DNA of 64,000 nucleotides from Dickeya oryzae (GCF_009372235.1 NZ_ML762921.1:62001-126000); one strand, 5' to 3'; shown: positions 1-11,003, numbered from the stretch's first letter. Numbers and translations: made by a program. The notes: generated by a model from the sequence alone, not told the origin.

Positions 1-1900
1 GCAAATGCTGTGCTTGTTTGAACTGACGCAGGGCTTCCAGTTGCTGCTCCTCATCGTCTGTCGGTACGCGCATCAGGTATTGACGCAGTTCATCGGCGTA
101 AGCATCCAGGGCGATGGGTTGATACAGACTGGCGGGGTCGAGCAGTTCATCCAGCAGCAACGGATAGCGTGCCAGTTGGCTTGCTATCATCGGCGATACA
201 GCACACAGCCGGATCAACTGCGTTAATGCCGCACGTGATTCCAGCAACAGCTCCAGATAGGTCGTACGGGTGACAATCCCCAGCAACAACGGCGTCAGGC
301 GCGCTACGATAACATCAGCATTGGCATGACCGCAGGCCTGCGCCAACAACGCGGGCATCAGTTGATCCAACACGTCACGACCACGGGGCCCGATCGTACG
401 GCGAGATAAATCGGCACGAAAATCCGCCACCCGAATCAGTAAACGCTCACCTACTTCGGCAGTCAGTTGCGGTGACAACACCGACAGTTCTGCACTCTCC
501 AGACCATCCTGCCACAAACTGCTGTAATGACTGTGTTCCGGGGTTTCGCTGCCATCAGGCGCGTCATCACCAATCAATTCATGGAACACCGCACGTACCA
601 CCTGCATCTGCTGATGTAAGTGTTCACTCAGTTGCTGCCAGTTGTCACAACGCATCCCCCATGCTAGCCGCGCCTGATTCAGCGCGTCTTCCGGCAAGGT
701 TTGTGTTTGCTCATCGGCGATCGATTGCAGCAGGTTCTCCAGCCGCCTTAAAAACAGATAAGCCTCGCGCAACCGGGTCGCCTGCTCCGGGGTCAATAAC
801 CCTAGTGCGCCCACTTGCTCCAGCGTCGGTAACAGAGATCGCCCTTGCAAAATAGGTTCACGGCCACCCCGAATCAACTGGAATACCTGGGTGATGAATT
901 CCACTTCACGGATGCCGCCCGCCCCCAGCTTGATGTTGTTACGCAAATCACGCCGGCGCACTTCGCGGGCGATCATGCTCTTCATGTTGCGTAGCGACTG
1001 GATCACACTGAAATCGATATAACGGCGGAACACAAACGGCCGTAACAGACGGATCAATTCCTGACTGTAATGGTCATCATCGCCGCCCATCAGCCGGGCT
1101 TTGACCATCGCATAACGTTCCCAGTCACGCCCTTGTTCCTGATAGTAATCTTCCAGCGCGGCAAAGCTCATCACCAGCGGGCCGCTGTCACCAAACGGCC
1201 GCAGACGCATATCAACGCGATACACAAACCCGTCTACCGTCGGCTGGTCCAGCGCTTTAATCAACCGTTGTCCAAGACGGGTAAAAAACTGGGCGTTATC
1301 CAGTTCACGACGCCCGCCCTGAGTCTGGCCATTTTCGGGATACGCGAAAATCAGGTCGATATCCGAAGAAAAATTAAGCTCACCGCCCCCCAGTTTCCCC
1401 ATCCCTAAAATCAACAACGGTTGCGGTTCGCCCTCCGCATTGCATGGCGTCCCCCACTCACGGCAACAGGCGTCATACAGCCACTGTCGGGCGGCAACGA
1501 TCAATGCCTCTGCCAGTACACTCAATTGTTGCAATGTCTCGTCCGTGGTACTGAGTTGTAGCCATTGCCCCCAGGCAATGCGCGTCAACATACGACGCCT
1601 GAACAGACGCAGCGCCTTCATTAACGTCGCCTCGTCCGTGACATCGCCCAGCGCTTGCGACAACCACTGCGCATAGTGCTGCCACTCCTGCGCTTGAGGG
1701 GGTTGCCGGGTTATCTCCTCTCGCCAGTCCGGGTAACGTGCCAGCGACTCACTGACAAACTCGCTACAGGCCAGCACTGCCGCCGCACTGTCGTCGGCTA
1801 TCGGCGTGGGAGCGGCACTCAACGCACGCTCCACCTCGTGGCGAGCCTGTTCAGTCAAGGATGCAGAGAGCGGAAATAGTGATGCGGGACGACAGGTCAT
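1..1900 (-). CDS. glnE: Glutamine synthetase adenylyltransferase/adenylyl-removase, 3' end missing
   Basis: The first 633 residues of GlnE, the bifunctional enzyme that adds AMP to glutamine synthetase and removes it in response to PII and glutamine. The reading frame runs open to the left edge, so about a third of the usual ~950 residues (the C-terminal adenylyltransferase domain) lies outside. The N-terminal adenylyl-removase nucleotidyltransferase motif is visible at residues 166-185 (GMGKLGGGE followed by SSDIDL), with the metal-binding D180 and D182. The start ATG at 1898-1900 follows an AAGGA ribosome-binding site. It lies about 100 bp downstream of ygiF in the same direction, the order found in E. 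coli, so the two are probably co-transcribed. Identity is very secure; only completeness is lacking. Confidence 0.96.
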   Translation of the reverse strand, partial: MTCRPASLFPLSASLTEQARHEVERALSAAPTPIADDSAAAVLACSEFVSESLARYPDWREEITRQPPQAQEWQHYAQWLSQALGDVTDEATLMKALRLFRRRMLTRIAWGQWLQLSTTDETLQQLSVLAEALIVAARQWLYDACCREWGTPCNAEGEPQPLLILGMGKLGGGELNFSSDIDLIFAYPENGQTQGGRRELDNAQFFTRLGQRLIKALDQPTVDGFVYRVDMRLRPFGDSGPLVMSFAALEDYYQEQGRDWERYAMVKARLMGGDDDHYSQELIRLLRPFVFRRYIDFSVIQSLRNMKSMIAREVRRRDLRNNIKLGAGGIREVEFITQVFQLIRGGREPILQGRSLLPTLEQVGALGLLTPEQATRLREAYLFLRRLENLLQSIADEQTQTLPEDALNQARLAWGMRCDNWQQLSEHLHQQMQVVRAVFHELIGDDAPDGSETPEHSHYSSLWQDGLESAELSVLSPQLTAEVGERLLIRVADFRADLSRRTIGPRGRDVLDQLMPALLAQACGHANADVIVARLTPLLLGIVTRTTYLELLLESRAALTQLIRLCAVSPMIASQLARYPLLLDELLDPASLYQPIALDAYADELRQYLMRVPTDDEEQQLEALRQFKQAQHL

Positions 1901-2001
1901 GGCGATATCCTTGCACAGCTGCCCCGTCAGGCAGCCTCAATACGGGGTAAACCGGGGCGGTGGCTCCAGAACCAGCGCGCCCCGAATGGCGATAGTCTGG
2001 A

Positions 2002-3333
2002 CTATTGGCCGCTATGCAGCCAAAACGGCGGCTGGGCGAGGGCCTGCTTGCGGCTGTTCTCCAGCATTCCAGGCACCACCTGGCCGACGGACAGCGACTC
2101 AATCAGTTGCATCAACTCACGCCACGGCTGCAAATAGCGCGTCGCCTCCTCTTGTGAATAGCTTCCGCCCAGTAGCAAAAAGGTATACACACCGCGCTGT
2201 AGACGTGGCAGTTGCTGGGTGTAATGCAACGCATCCAGTGAGTGACTGAATACCGCTTTCAGTTCAGCCAGCCCCCGACTCATCATGATGTCGGCAAAGC
2301 GCTTCCAGGAACTCTGCAGACGCATCAGTTCACGGTTGTCCATATAGTTGTGCCATCCCTGCTTGACCAACCATGAGGTCAGGATCAGCTTATCCTTCAG
2401 GTAATCGACGCTATAGCAGAGCGTATCCGCCGTTTCCGTGCGTTCGATCGCCTCTTCAAGATGGCCCAACGCAGCACGGAACTCCGCGGTCACTTTACGC
2501 GGCACCACACCGCCTATCAGTACCAGCAATTCACGCATCATGGCACCGGCTTCCAGCAACGCCGGGCGAGCAGTGGCATCACCACGCGCCCATAGCTCCT
2601 CATGGTATTGCCAGTGGCTGAAAGCATGCTCCAGTCCGGCAGCGATACCCTGATCAAGCGTCATTTTGGGCGCTACCGGCAGAAATGTCAGTTCGCGGCA
2701 GGGCCGGACCGGATTGCCTTTCGCCAGATGATAACCACGCGCTGCTTTGCTCAGGCTGCCTTGTCGCAAGCCGCCGATATCAGCCAATTCGTTGGCAAAC
2801 GCCAGCAAGTCCGCAACACGACCGTTTTTCAACTCCAGTTCCAGTTCACACAACGGTTCGCTACACTCACCGGCGCGGATCTCGCCCTCATCGACAGCAA
2901 TTTCGATCAGGCTCTGGTGATGAGACACCACCCAGGCTTCACGCTGAAAATCTGTACTGAACAGCGGTTGCAATGCCTGCGAAAGTACGTCAATGTCACA
3001 GCCTTCAGGCCAAATTTCTGGCGGCAACAGGCGAATATCCAGGTGAGGCCCCGGCAGACTCACGTTGTATTCCGGGTGCTGGTGTAACCCCCCCACCACT
3101 TTTCCCGCGGTTTTCACCGTCATCTCATAACGGCCATTTTCACCCCGAATACGCAGCCCGATACCATGCTGACGCAGATAGCCATCCGCCGTTTCGTAAT
3201 AGCTATTGGCCAGTTGCTGCGTATGCAGATGGTTGCTGTGCCCCACATCGCTCTGCCAGCTTTTCAGCCCTTGTCTGATCGCCGCTGCGGCATCAGGGTG
3301 AATAATAAATTTTAATTCAATCTCTTCGCTCAT
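2002..3333 (-). CDS. ygiF: Inorganic triphosphatase, CYTH-CHAD protein
   Basis: 443 residues. The N-terminal CYTH domain (about 1-200) starts with the family signature ExExK (E4, E6, K8), which binds metal and triphosphate. The C-terminal half (about 215-430) is a helical, His- and Arg-rich CHAD domain, a fold known to associate with polyphosphate. E. coli YgiF hydrolyses inorganic triphosphate, and the same role is expected here. The frame is open 29 codons further upstream, but the ATG at 3331-3333 gives the E. coli-like N-terminus (MSEEIELKF). It sits directly upstream of glnE. Confidence 0.93.
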   Translation of the reverse strand: MSEEIELKFIIHPDAAAAIRQGLKSWQSDVGHSNHLHTQQLANSYYETADGYLRQHGIGLRIRGENGRYEMTVKTAGKVVGGLHQHPEYNVSLPGPHLDIRLLPPEIWPEGCDIDVLSQALQPLFSTDFQREAWVVSHHQSLIEIAVDEGEIRAGECSEPLCELELELKNGRVADLLAFANELADIGGLRQGSLSKAARGYHLAKGNPVRPCRELTFLPVAPKMTLDQGIAAGLEHAFSHWQYHEELWARGDATARPALLEAGAMMRELLVLIGGVVPRKVTAEFRAALGHLEEAIERTETADTLCYSVDYLKDKLILTSWLVKQGWHNYMDNRELMRLQSSWKRFADIMMSRGLAELKAVFSHSLDALHYTQQLPRLQRGVYTFLLLGGSYSQEEATRYLQPWRELMQLIESLSVGQVVPGMLENSRKQALAQPPFWLHSGQ

Positions 3334-3634
3334 CGTCTCGCACTGCCCGGGTGTTACGGAAATATCGCCAGTAAATAACATTTTATCGCAGGTTGCCACT
3401 TTTACGGCATGGCGGCGCACATACCCTGCGAAGGCGCTCGCAAAGCCGGTGTAACCGCTGTGTATTCATTGTCGATTGCCATTGGCAATGGCTGGATAAC
3501 GCCTCCTGATTCAATGCCCATCAGGATAGGTTCTAAGACAGTTCCCATTCAGGTTTGGCAACGTCATCGTCAGACTGGGCCCGCTAACTTTATACTCCCT
3601 GCAAAATAATCCCTGCGAACTTAATATATTGAAT
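3334..3634. other. Intergenic region between ygiF and ygiM
   Basis: About 300 bp between divergently read genes, presumably holding both promoters. No convincing gene was seen. A short stretch near 3523-3540 (GGATAGGTTCTAAG) resembles one end of the AGAGCCTATCCC repeat family found complete at 43538 and 60578, and may be a relic of such an element. Confidence 0.5.
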
Positions 3635-4258
3635 ATGATGAATAAACTATCCTTTTTCCTCACCGCCCTGCTGGGTCTGTCCACCACGTTGAGCCTGCAT
3701 GCGCAAGAAAAGCGCTATATCTCCGACGAACTGGTGACCTACACCCGCAGCGGGCCGGGCAATCAATACCGTATCATCGGTACCTTGAATGCCGGTGAAG
3801 CCGTCACACTGGTTAGCGTCAACGACAGTGCGAATTACGCCGAGATTCGCGATGACAAAGGCCGCACCAGTTGGATTCCTCTTGACCAACTCAGCCAGAC
3901 CCCTAGCCTGAAAACCCGGGTGCCGGAACTGGAAAACCAGGTAAAAAGCCTGACAGATAAGCTCAATAGCGTTGACCAGGACTGGAACCAGCGCACCACC
4001 GATCTGCGCCAGAAGGTCGCGAGCAGCGACAGTACTCTCGCCTCGCTACAGCAGGAAAACCAAACGCTGAAAACGCAACTGAATGTCGCGCAGAAAAAAC
4101 TTGAGGTCGCCAACCTGCAACTGGACGATAAGCAGCGCACGCTGATCATGCAGTGGTTCATGTACGGTGGTGGCGTGGCCGGTGGTGGTCTGTTGCTGGG
4201 ATTGCTGCTGCCACATCTGTTGCCCCGGCGCAAAAAAAACGACCGCTGGATGGGGTAA
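3635..4258 (+). CDS. ygiM: SH3-domain membrane protein YgiM
   Basis: 207 residues matching E. coli YgiM (TIGR04211 family). Visible parts are a signal peptide (about 1-23), a bacterial SH3 domain (about 26-88), a long coiled coil (about 95-165), one C-terminal transmembrane helix (about 172-192) and a short basic cytoplasmic tail (RRKKNDRWMG). It probably sits in the inner membrane with the SH3 domain in the periplasm. Its function is not firmly established. In E. coli it lies next to cca, as here. Several starts are possible (TTG 3629, ATG 3635, ATG 3638) and none has a strong ribosome-binding site, so the exact start is uncertain. Confidence 0.9.
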   Translation: MMNKLSFFLTALLGLSTTLSLHAQEKRYISDELVTYTRSGPGNQYRIIGTLNAGEAVTLVSVNDSANYAEIRDDKGRTSWIPLDQLSQTPSLKTRVPELENQVKSLTDKLNSVDQDWNQRTTDLRQKVASSDSTLASLQQENQTLKTQLNVAQKKLEVANLQLDDKQRTLIMQWFMYGGGVAGGGLLLGLLLPHLLPRRKKNDRWMG

Positions 4259-4429
4259 GACCTGAACACGGGATCGCCAGTTATACCGATGTGCCGTTGT
4301 GTTCAGGAAGCAGTTAATCAACAATAACCTCTGTGACCGTTAGCGACCCTATCGGCTACCGCTAACGTGTGTTCCATTTATCGACACAGCCTAAACTTAT
4401 CGACACAGCATAAACATCGGGAGCCGGGT

Positions 4430-5680
4430 TTGAAGATTTACCTTGTAGGGGGTGCAGTGCGTGATGGCCTGTTAGGCAGGCCGGTCACCGAGCGCGATTG
4501 GGTCGTGGTCGGTGCCACGCCAGAAATGCTGTCAGAGCAAGGTTATCAGCAGGTTGGCCGTGATTTTCCGGTATTCCTGCACCCAGAAACGAAAGAGGAA
4601 TACGCACTGGCGCGTACTGAACGCAAATCCGGCAATGGCTATACCGGGTTTATTTGTCAGGCGACACCGAACATTACTCTGGAAGACGACCTGCTACGGC
4701 GCGACCTGACCATTAATGCCATCGCGCAAGCGGAAAACGGACAACTCATCGACCCGTATGGCGGTCAGCGCGATCTGCAAAACCGGCTCCTGCGCCATGT
4801 CTCGCCAGCCTTTAGTGAAGACCCGCTACGGGTGCTGCGGGTCGCGCGTTTTGCTGCCCGCTATGCTCACCTCGGTTTTCAGATTGCCGAAGAAACCCTG
4901 ATCCTGATGCAGACCATGACCCGTAACGGCGAGCTGGATTTCCTGACGCCGGAGCGAGTCTGGAAAGAAACGGAAAAAGCCCTCGGCACGCAAGATCCTC
5001 AGGTCTATTTTCAGGTGCTACGCGACTGTGGCGCGCTGGCTGTCTTGTTCCCCGAAATCGATAAGCTCTATGGGGTACCCGCTCCCGCGACCTGGCATCC
5101 GGAAATCGACACCGGTATCCACGTAATGATGAGTCTGGCTATGGCCGCCCGTCTTAGTCCAGCGCTCGATGTCCGCTTCGCCACACTGTGTCATGACCTT
5201 GGCAAAGGGCTGACACCGCCTGAACTCTGGCCGCGCCATCACGGCCACGGTGCCGCAGGTGTACCGCTGGTCGAGGCGTTATGCCAGCGCTTGCGGGTGC
5301 CAAATGCCTTGCGCGACCTGGCCTGTCTGGTAACCGAGTACCATGACCTGATCCACACCGTGCAGATACTGCAACCCAAAACACTGCTTAAGTTATTTGA
5401 CGCGATTGACGTCTGGCGTAAACCCCAGCGGCTGGAGCAATTGATCCTCGCCAGCGAAGCGGATGCACGCGGGCGCGCCGGGCTTGAACAACAGCCCTAT
5501 CCGCAAGGCGACTATCTGCGTGACGCTTTTGCCGTCGCCAGCCAGATAACCAGTGCAGAGGTGGTGGCCGACGGGTTTCAGCATGCGGCGATCAGAGAAG
5601 AGCTACAGCGCCGTCGACATCACGCGCTGGAGGAGTGGAAAGCCCAACGTGCAGAAAACACGACCGGGCCACACACATAA
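4430..5680 (+). CDS. cca: Multifunctional CCA tRNA nucleotidyltransferase
   Basis: 416 residues. Adds or repairs the 3' CCA end of tRNAs. It carries the class II nucleotidyltransferase core (GGAVRD at residues 7-12, RRDLTINA further on) and the HD phosphohydrolase motif CHDLGKG, which in E. coli gives extra phosphatase and phosphodiesterase activity. I chose the TTG at 4430, with GGGAG six bases upstream, because it reproduces the E. coli start ([11 protein letters not shown]); an upstream in-frame start at 4367 would add 21 unrelated residues. The first residue of the metal-binding pair is Glu21 rather than the Asp21 of E. coli, with Asp23 kept. It is convergent with bacA. Confidence 0.96.
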   Translation: MKIYLVGGAVRDGLLGRPVTERDWVVVGATPEMLSEQGYQQVGRDFPVFLHPETKEEYALARTERKSGNGYTGFICQATPNITLEDDLLRRDLTINAIAQAENGQLIDPYGGQRDLQNRLLRHVSPAFSEDPLRVLRVARFAARYAHLGFQIAEETLILMQTMTRNGELDFLTPERVWKETEKALGTQDPQVYFQVLRDCGALAVLFPEIDKLYGVPAPATWHPEIDTGIHVMMSLAMAARLSPALDVRFATLCHDLGKGLTPPELWPRHHGHGAAGVPLVEALCQRLRVPNALRDLACLVTEYHDLIHTVQILQPKTLLKLFDAIDVWRKPQRLEQLILASEADARGRAGLEQQPYPQGDYLRDAFAVASQITSAEVVADGFQHAAIREELQRRRHHALEEWKAQRAENTTGPHT

Positions 5681-5696
5681 CACCACGATGATTGGT

Positions 5697-5730
5697 GTCG
5701 TCGATCGTATTGTCGTCGTCGATCGTATTG
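5697..5730. repeat. Short direct repeat between cca and bacA
   Basis: Two exact copies of the 16-mer GTCGTCGATCGTATTG (5697-5712 and 5715-5730) separated by two bases, in the gap between the convergent cca and bacA stops. Each contains the palindrome CGATCG. No function can be assigned. Confidence 0.7.
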
Positions 5731-5773
5731 GTGTTGTCGCCGGGGAGCATGGATTCCCCCGGCGACATGGGCA

Positions 5774-6595
5774 TCACATCAGTACCAGCCACACCACCGC
5801 CGCCACAATAAAGCGGTAAATCGCGAACGGCACAAAAGACACGCGCTTAATTAACTGCAGGAAGGTTTTGATAGCGATCATCGCCACCACAAACGCGGTC
5901 ACAAAACCGGTTACAAACATCGGCAAGTCGGACAACGACAGGAAATGCCAGCTTTTGTACAAATCTAACCCGCTCGCCCCCAGCATGATAGGCACCGCGA
6001 GGATAAAGGAGAACTCAGACGCCGCATAACGGTTCACGCCGACCAACATCCCACCGGAAATGGTCGCGCCAGAGCGAGAAAAACCCGGCCACAGCGCCAG
6101 ACACTGAAAGCAGCCGATCAGGAATGCCTGAAGATAGCTGATGTCGTCCAACCCTTCCGCTGTAGGTTTGTTCGGTTTGCGCCACTCCGCCAGCAATAGT
6201 AATACGCCGCCAGCCACCAGCGCGTAAGTCACCGTCACCGGATTAAACAGCGACTTGATGGCGTCATGCAATACCAGCCCCAACACAACCGCAGGGATCA
6301 TCGCCAGTATAATGTGCGCCAGCGTCAGATGGCCTTTACCACGCCCTTCATGCTGGGGCGGCTGACCAAAATGAATGCCAATCAGGCCGAACATCCGCCG
6401 CCAGAACACTACCACGACAGCCAGAATCGACCCTAACTGAATAATGACTTCAAACGTCTTGGCGGTGTCACCCTCAAACCCCAGCCAATGACCCACAATA
6501 ATCATATGCCCGGTGGATGACACCGGTAGAAACTCGGTGAGCCCTTCCACCACCCCAAGAATGAACGCCACCAGCAACGAATGCAGATCCGCCAT
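5774..6595 (-). CDS. bacA: Undecaprenyl-diphosphate phosphatase
   Basis: 273 residues; integral inner-membrane enzyme (UppP/BacA) that dephosphorylates undecaprenyl diphosphate to recycle the lipid carrier for peptidoglycan. The sequence is strongly hydrophobic with multiple membrane helices. It keeps the two family active-site segments: an N-terminal [14 protein letters not shown] around residues 17-30, and GFSRSG in the second half, with the conserved Arg and Ser. The start at 6593-6595 is preceded by GGGAG. It is read alone: the folB terminator lies just upstream. Confidence 0.96.
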   Translation of the reverse strand: MADLHSLLVAFILGVVEGLTEFLPVSSTGHMIIVGHWLGFEGDTAKTFEVIIQLGSILAVVVVFWRRMFGLIGIHFGQPPQHEGRGKGHLTLAHIILAMIPAVVLGLVLHDAIKSLFNPVTVTYALVAGGVLLLLAEWRKPNKPTAEGLDDISYLQAFLIGCFQCLALWPGFSRSGATISGGMLVGVNRYAASEFSFILAVPIMLGASGLDLYKSWHFLSLSDLPMFVTGFVTAFVVAMIAIKTFLQLIKRVSFVPFAIYRFIVAAVVWLVLM

Positions 6596-6622
6596 CGACC
6601 GTTAACTCCCTACCTGCCACAT

Positions 6623-6652
6623 AAAAAAGCGGCCTTGCTACCAGCAAGCCGC
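6623..6652 (-). terminator. Rho-independent terminator after folB
   Basis: Read on the minus strand, a GCGGCTTGCT stem pairs with AGCAAGGCCGC across a 3-nt loop and is followed by TTTTTT. It lies between the folB stop and the bacA start, and so separates the two minus-strand genes. Confidence 0.85.
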
Positions 6653-6766
6653 AACGTATAACGCACATCGAATGATGTCCCTTAAGGACACAACTTAAAG
6701 TAAAGATATTATCTTTTAATTACCTTAAGAACGGTCTGTGTTTATGCCGAAATAATCACCAACCGA

Positions 6767-7129
6767 TCACGCCGATGGCCGAACGCCACGTTCAATGACT
6801 ACACCGACGCTGCGTGCTTGCGCCACCGCACCAGGCTTACTGACTTTCAGCCGTAACCAGGGAATGCCAAACCGTTGCATCAACCCTGCGGCTACCTCTT
6901 CTGCGACACGTTCCACCAGCGCAAAACGTCCACCGGCCACCCACTCAATCACGGACTCGCTCACTTCGGCATAATTCAGACAATCCGTTACCTCATCGCT
7001 GGCGGCCGGAGGGCGGTTGTCCCAGGCCATTTCGATATCGAACACCAATTTCTGCTGGATGCTCTGTTCCCAGTCATACGCACCGATCGTGGTGATTACG
7101 CTGAGTTCTTCAATAAACACGATGTCCAT
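6767..7129 (-). CDS. folB: Dihydroneopterin aldolase
   Basis: 120 residues, nearly collinear with E. coli FolB ([16 protein letters not shown] start, [11 protein letters not shown] in the middle, SKPGAVAQA near the end). Cleaves or epimerises 7,8-dihydroneopterin in folate synthesis. The ATG at 7127-7129 is preferred to the in-frame GTG just upstream because it matches the family start and has AGGGG at good spacing. It is divergent from plsY, as in E. coli, with a shared promoter region of about 107 bp. Confidence 0.95.
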   Translation of the reverse strand: MDIVFIEELSVITTIGAYDWEQSIQQKLVFDIEMAWDNRPPAASDEVTDCLNYAEVSESVIEWVAGGRFALVERVAEEVAAGLMQRFGIPWLRLKVSKPGAVAQARSVGVVIERGVRPSA

Positions 7130-7236
7130 CACGTCATCCCCTGTTTTTAGCGCCGCCGGATACCACTTCCGGCAGAAAGTGCGTATTATCCACAGATGCT
7201 GAAGTTAAAACGACCTTTATTGGACGGAAGCCGTTT

Positions 7237-7878
7237 ATGAGTGTTATCGCGCCCGGAATGATTCTCGTCGCGTATCTGTGTGGCTCGATCTCCAGTGCGA
7301 TCCTGATTTGTCGTATTGCCGGGTTGCCCGATCCGCGCGAACACGGTTCCGGCAATCCCGGTGCCACCAACGTACTGCGCATCGGCGGTAAGGCTGCTGC
7401 TGCCGCGGTATTGGTTTTCGACATTCTCAAAGGGATGCTGCCGGTATGGGGCGCTTACGCGCTGGGCAGTTCACCGCTGTATCTCGGTCTGACGGCGATT
7501 GCAGCCTGCCTTGGGCATATCTACCCGGTGTTTTTTCACTTTCGTGGCGGCAAAGGGGTCGCGACCGCATTTGGTGCCATCGCGCCTATCGGTTGGGATC
7601 TGACGGGGTTGATGACCGGTACCTGGTTACTGACGGTGCTGTTAAGCGGCTACTCCTCGTTGGGTGCGATTGTCAGCGCACTGATAGCCCCGTTTTATGT
7701 CTGGTGGTTCAAGCCGCAGTTCACCTTCCCGGTGGCCATGCTCTCTTGCCTTATCCTGATGCGTCATCACGATAATATCCAACGCCTGTGGCGTGGACAG
7801 GAAGGCAAAATCTGGAAAAAGCTCCGTCGTAATCGCCATTCGGCGGACGATACACCTGATGAGCACGACGCCTCCTGA
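7237..7878 (+). CDS. plsY: Acyl-phosphate:glycerol-3-phosphate acyltransferase
   Basis: 213 residues; polytopic membrane enzyme (PlsY, formerly YgiH) that transfers an acyl chain from acyl phosphate to glycerol-3-phosphate in phospholipid synthesis. The three conserved cytoplasmic loops are visible: the early [11 protein letters not shown] segment, the central [11 protein letters not shown] motif, and a third loop near [11 protein letters not shown]. The charged C-terminal tail is typical. Divergent from folB; a bidirectional terminator follows. Confidence 0.96.
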   Translation: MSVIAPGMILVAYLCGSISSAILICRIAGLPDPREHGSGNPGATNVLRIGGKAAAAAVLVFDILKGMLPVWGAYALGSSPLYLGLTAIAACLGHIYPVFFHFRGGKGVATAFGAIAPIGWDLTGLMTGTWLLTVLLSGYSSLGAIVSALIAPFYVWWFKPQFTFPVAMLSCLILMRHHDNIQRLWRGQEGKIWKKLRRNRHSADDTPDEHDAS

Positions 7879-7905
7879 CGGTTTCCTGAACGTAAAACTG
7901 AATCT

Positions 7906-7940
7906 AAAAAAGAAGCGACCAGTCGGCCGCTTCTTTTTTA
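7906..7940. terminator. Bidirectional terminator between plsY and a chemoreceptor gene
   Basis: An A-tract, a stem of AAGAAGCG pairing with CGCTTCTT, and a T-tract make a terminator usable in both directions. It serves plsY on the plus strand and the convergent chemoreceptor gene on the minus strand. Confidence 0.85.
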
Positions 7941-7977
7941 TCATGACTATGATTCTGTCAGGATGATGAACGGTGGC

Positions 7978-9564
7978 TTAGTAACGCCCTAATGCAGCCA
8001 TCGTCTGTGGCTCCAGCCGGAACTGGGCCATGCTGGCCGCCAGTTCACGCGCCTGTTCTTCCAGCGATCGGGTCGCTGCCGCCGACTCTTCCACCAGCGA
8101 TGCATTCTGCTGTGCAACGGAATCCATCTGCGATACGGCCTGGTTTACTTGTTCGATGCCGTTGCTTTGCTCGCGGGTCGCCGTAGAGATTTCACGCATC
8201 AGCGTTGTCACCTGAGATACGGACAACGCCACCTCACTCATGGTTTCCCCGGCAATACGAGCGATATCCGTCCCTTCGTTGACCTGAACTTGCGAATCCT
8301 GCATCAGCACTTTAATTTCTTTGGCGGACTGGGCGCTGCGTTGTGCCAGATTGCGCACCTCGCCAGCCACCACCGCGAAACCACGGCCCTGCTCTCCGGC
8401 TCGTGCCGCTTCTACCGCCGCATTCAGTGCCAGAATATTGGTCTGAAAAGCGATACCGTCGATCATCGCCAGAATGTCGGCCACGCGTGCCGCCGTGGCG
8501 GAAATCATCTGCATTTTATCCAGCATCTGGTCAGCAGCTTCACGCCCTTTACCTGCAATATCCGAGACCTGCTGTGTCAACAGGTAAGCCTGATCAGCGC
8601 TATCAGCATTCAACTTCACGGTAGACGCTAACTGCTCCATACTGGCGGCCGTCTCCTCCAGCGAGGCCGCCGACTCTTCGGTGCGCTCCGCTAAATGGCT
8701 GTTGCCAGAGGCCAGTTCGCTGGTGCCAATATCAATCTGGCTACCTGCGTCACGCACTCGCCCCACCGCAATAGCCAGCGACTGCTGCATGGATTTCATC
8801 GCCCGAATCAGTCGGCCGATTTCATTGTTACCGCCATCTTCAATCGTGCGTGACAGATCGCCCTGCGCAATCACCTCAAGCTGCTGTACCGCACCGTCCA
8901 GCGGACGTAACACTATCTGCCGGATGGCCCACCAGGCTATCCCAGCCAGCAACAGGGCAATGGCAAAGACTCCCCCCATCGTCCACAGTCGGCTATAAGC
9001 CAGCTCGTCTGCCTGCAGCAACAGGTTTTCCCCCACCTGCAACGCAAAATTGCGGAAATCGGTGATGGCTGAATCCATGTTGATACTCAACGCTGGCAGC
9101 GTATCCTGCGTCAGGGAATAGTAGTTATCCAGATTGTCGCTCTTTAACGCGGCGACCAACGGTGTCATGCCCTGACGGTCATACGCGTCATAAGCCACTT
9201 TGATCTGTTCAGCCAGTTCCGCACCGCGTTTGGTCACCGTGCCATACGCCAGAAAACGCGCCATCTCCCGATGCGACTGATTGACATAATCCTCAACACG
9301 CCGAAGGGTATCCCGCGCCTGATCAATCAACCCAATCTCATAGAGTCTGGCGGCCTGTGATGCCGCCGTTCTGGCCCGCAACGCAGCGGTATAGCTTGAC
9401 GACAGCGCACTGAGCTCCTTGCCCTGAATTTTGTCGATAGACACTAATGACCGGTTCCCCTGACTAATCGCACTGGTGCCAATACCAACAACGATCGCCA
9501 GCAACACCAGCATAATGATCCCCACTACCAGCAGGCCATGTCTGACCGTAATGCTCTTTAGCAT
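7978..9564 (-). CDS. Methyl-accepting chemotaxis protein (4-helix-bundle sensor)
   Basis: 528 residues. Transmembrane helix 1 is at about 11-29, followed by a periplasmic four-helix-bundle-type ligand domain (about 35-190), helix 2 at about 194-213, a HAMP domain, and a signalling domain with the receptor hairpin core ([34 protein letters not shown]). It should sense an unknown periplasmic ligand and control CheA. It has no C-terminal NWETF-type tether for CheR/CheB and ends in ALGRY. The start chosen follows GGGGAGAG; the open frame continues 31 codons upstream. Its sensor domain resembles that of the chemoreceptor at 48305 (shared LRAR and EIGLxD segments), which suggests duplicated paralogues. 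Confidence 0.93.
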   Translation of the reverse strand: MLKSITVRHGLLVVGIIMLVLLAIVVGIGTSAISQGNRSLVSIDKIQGKELSALSSSYTAALRARTAASQAARLYEIGLIDQARDTLRRVEDYVNQSHREMARFLAYGTVTKRGAELAEQIKVAYDAYDRQGMTPLVAALKSDNLDNYYSLTQDTLPALSINMDSAITDFRNFALQVGENLLLQADELAYSRLWTMGGVFAIALLLAGIAWWAIRQIVLRPLDGAVQQLEVIAQGDLSRTIEDGGNNEIGRLIRAMKSMQQSLAIAVGRVRDAGSQIDIGTSELASGNSHLAERTEESAASLEETAASMEQLASTVKLNADSADQAYLLTQQVSDIAGKGREAADQMLDKMQMISATAARVADILAMIDGIAFQTNILALNAAVEAARAGEQGRGFAVVAGEVRNLAQRSAQSAKEIKVLMQDSQVQVNEGTDIARIAGETMSEVALSVSQVTTLMREISTATREQSNGIEQVNQAVSQMDSVAQQNASLVEESAAATRSLEEQARELAASMAQFRLEPQTMAALGRY

Positions 9565-9883
9565 CGGTACTCTCCCCTGTAATTCAACACCATAAAAACA
9601 ACCAATAATGAAATAGCGATCCCGCCTCGTTACCCGACACACTTGCTGGTACGCCACAGCACCTGTCTGGTGACACGATTCAGGACTGACATTTATCGGA
9701 ATACAGCTAATTGTTCTTTAATTAGATTAATTATTTAATTTCCATTAATTAGCACCATGTGGAATCCATTTTGACGGACACACCATACACCGCGTGTGCT
9801 CCCCCTAAAAAACCACGACTTTCGCCATCAGTTGGCTATAATGAGCGCCACTCCATTCTGGTTTGAAGAAGAAGGAAACCGAC
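9565..9883. other. Divergent promoter region, chemoreceptor and ppa
   Basis: About 320 bp, A+T-rich around 9710-9760, with no gene seen. A TATAAT at 9837-9842 is a likely -10 box for ppa, giving a leader of about 35 nt; no clear -35 box was recognised. Confidence 0.5.
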
Positions 9884-10414
9884 ATGAGTTTGAATAGCGT
9901 ACCGGCGGGTAAAGACCTTCCGGAAGATATTTATGTAGTGATCGAAATCCCAGCTAACTCTGATCCTATCAAGTACGAAGTGGACAAAGAAACCGGCGCC
10001 TTGTTCGTAGACCGTTTCATGTCTACCGCCATGTTCTATCCGTGCAACTACGGCTACATCAACCACACCCTGTCACTGGACGGTGACCCGGTTGACGTGC
10101 TGGTGCCGACGCCGTATCCGCTGCAGCCGGGTTCGGTTATCCGCTGCCGTCCGGTTGGCGTACTGAAAATGACCGACGAGTCTGGCGAAGATGCCAAAGT
10201 GGTTGCGGTACCGCACACCAAGCTGAGCAAAGAGTACGACCACATTAAAGACGTGAACGACCTGCCGGAACTGCTGCGTGCCCAGATCGGTCATTTCTTC
10301 GAGCACTACAAAGACCTGGAAAAAGGCAAGTGGGTCAAAGTGGAAGGCTGGGCTGACGCCGCCGCTGCGAAAGCCGAAATCCTGTCTTCTTTCGAGCGTG
10401 CTAAAAACAAATAA
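9884..10414 (+). CDS. ppa: Inorganic pyrophosphatase
   Basis: 176 residues; soluble family I pyrophosphatase that hydrolyses PPi and so pulls biosynthetic reactions forward. The active-site run around residues 56-72 ([20 protein letters not shown]) with the family Asp residues is intact, as is the later [18 protein letters not shown] region. The start is ATG 9884 with AGAAGGAAA upstream; seven upstream codons in the open frame are not needed. In E. coli ppa is close to ytfP and tamBA with variable genes between, as here. Confidence 0.97.
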   Translation: MSLNSVPAGKDLPEDIYVVIEIPANSDPIKYEVDKETGALFVDRFMSTAMFYPCNYGYINHTLSLDGDPVDVLVPTPYPLQPGSVIRCRPVGVLKMTDESGEDAKVVAVPHTKLSKEYDHIKDVNDLPELLRAQIGHFFEHYKDLEKGKWVKVEGWADAAAAKAEILSSFERAKNK

Positions 10415-10521
10415 GGCGCGGTGATGACGTCTTTCGTGTTTTGTTTTGACTGCGACAGTCACATGACGGGCAGTCAGAAGCAGAGGCAGTCAGAAGCAGA
10501 AAACCAGCAACGCCTGAATCA

Positions 10522-10549
10522 CAACACCGCCGATGGCGGTGTTGTTGTT
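10522..10549 (+). terminator. Terminator-like hairpin after ppa
   Basis: A perfect 9-bp stem (AACACCGCC/GGCGGTGTT) with a GAT loop, followed by GTTGTTT. Likely the ppa terminator. Confidence 0.75.
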
Positions 10550-10580
10550 TATACCTCAGCGACAACCTCCATCACCGGTA

Positions 10581-11003
10581 TTACTCTTCGTCAAACGCAG
10601 GCCGCCAGGAGCTGCCAACACCGAACTCCGCTTCATACGCTGGCCGTGCCGTAACGGTGTCGTAAATGATGTGCAATTTTTCAATCAACCCCTCACTGTT
10701 CATTTCCAACACATCGACACACTCAAAATGCGCCGGCTCGCCAGAAGGCAACGTCCACTTGAATTTAAACCAGATAGTAATGAGCGGCCGGCCATCCACC
10801 TGCGCCCCTTTAGTCACCCCCTTCAGATTGATTTTCGCTCGTCCAGTGTCTTTGAATAACGCGGTATAGAAATCAACCGCTTTTCTCGGACCATACAACG
10901 GTGAAAATACCACCCCATCCGGGGTATACAGATCGAGAATGGCGTGAAGATCGCTCTTCTCCAGCGAGTCAAGGTACGTTTTAGCAATCTGATCCGGTGT
11001 CAT
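10581..11003 (-). CDS. NTF2/SnoaL-fold protein, last gene of the PheRS-like operon
   Basis: 140 residues with the pattern of the NTF2-like superfamily (SnoaL-type): an N-terminal helix (TPDQIAKTYLDSLEKSDLHAI), a turn followed by LYTPDGVVFSPLYGP, and a curved sheet ending in EKLHIIYDT. Members are small cyclases, isomerases, dehydratases or binding proteins, so the fold alone does not give a reaction. Its ATG overlaps the TGA of the PheS/PheT-like gene by 4 nt and has an AGGAGG ribosome-binding site inside that gene, so the two are translationally coupled. By context it acts on the product of the upstream enzymes. It is convergent with ppa. Confidence 0.8.
   Translation of the reverse strand: MTPDQIAKTYLDSLEKSDLHAILDLYTPDGVVFSPLYGPRKAVDFYTALFKDTGRAKINLKGVTKGAQVDGRPLITIWFKFKWTLPSGEPAHFECVDVLEMNSEGLIEKLHIIYDTVTARPAYEAEFGVGSSWRPAFDEE

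Noticed and set aside
2685-3087. Plus-strand frames over ygiF
   Set aside because: Shadows of the CYTH/CHAD gene on the minus strand.
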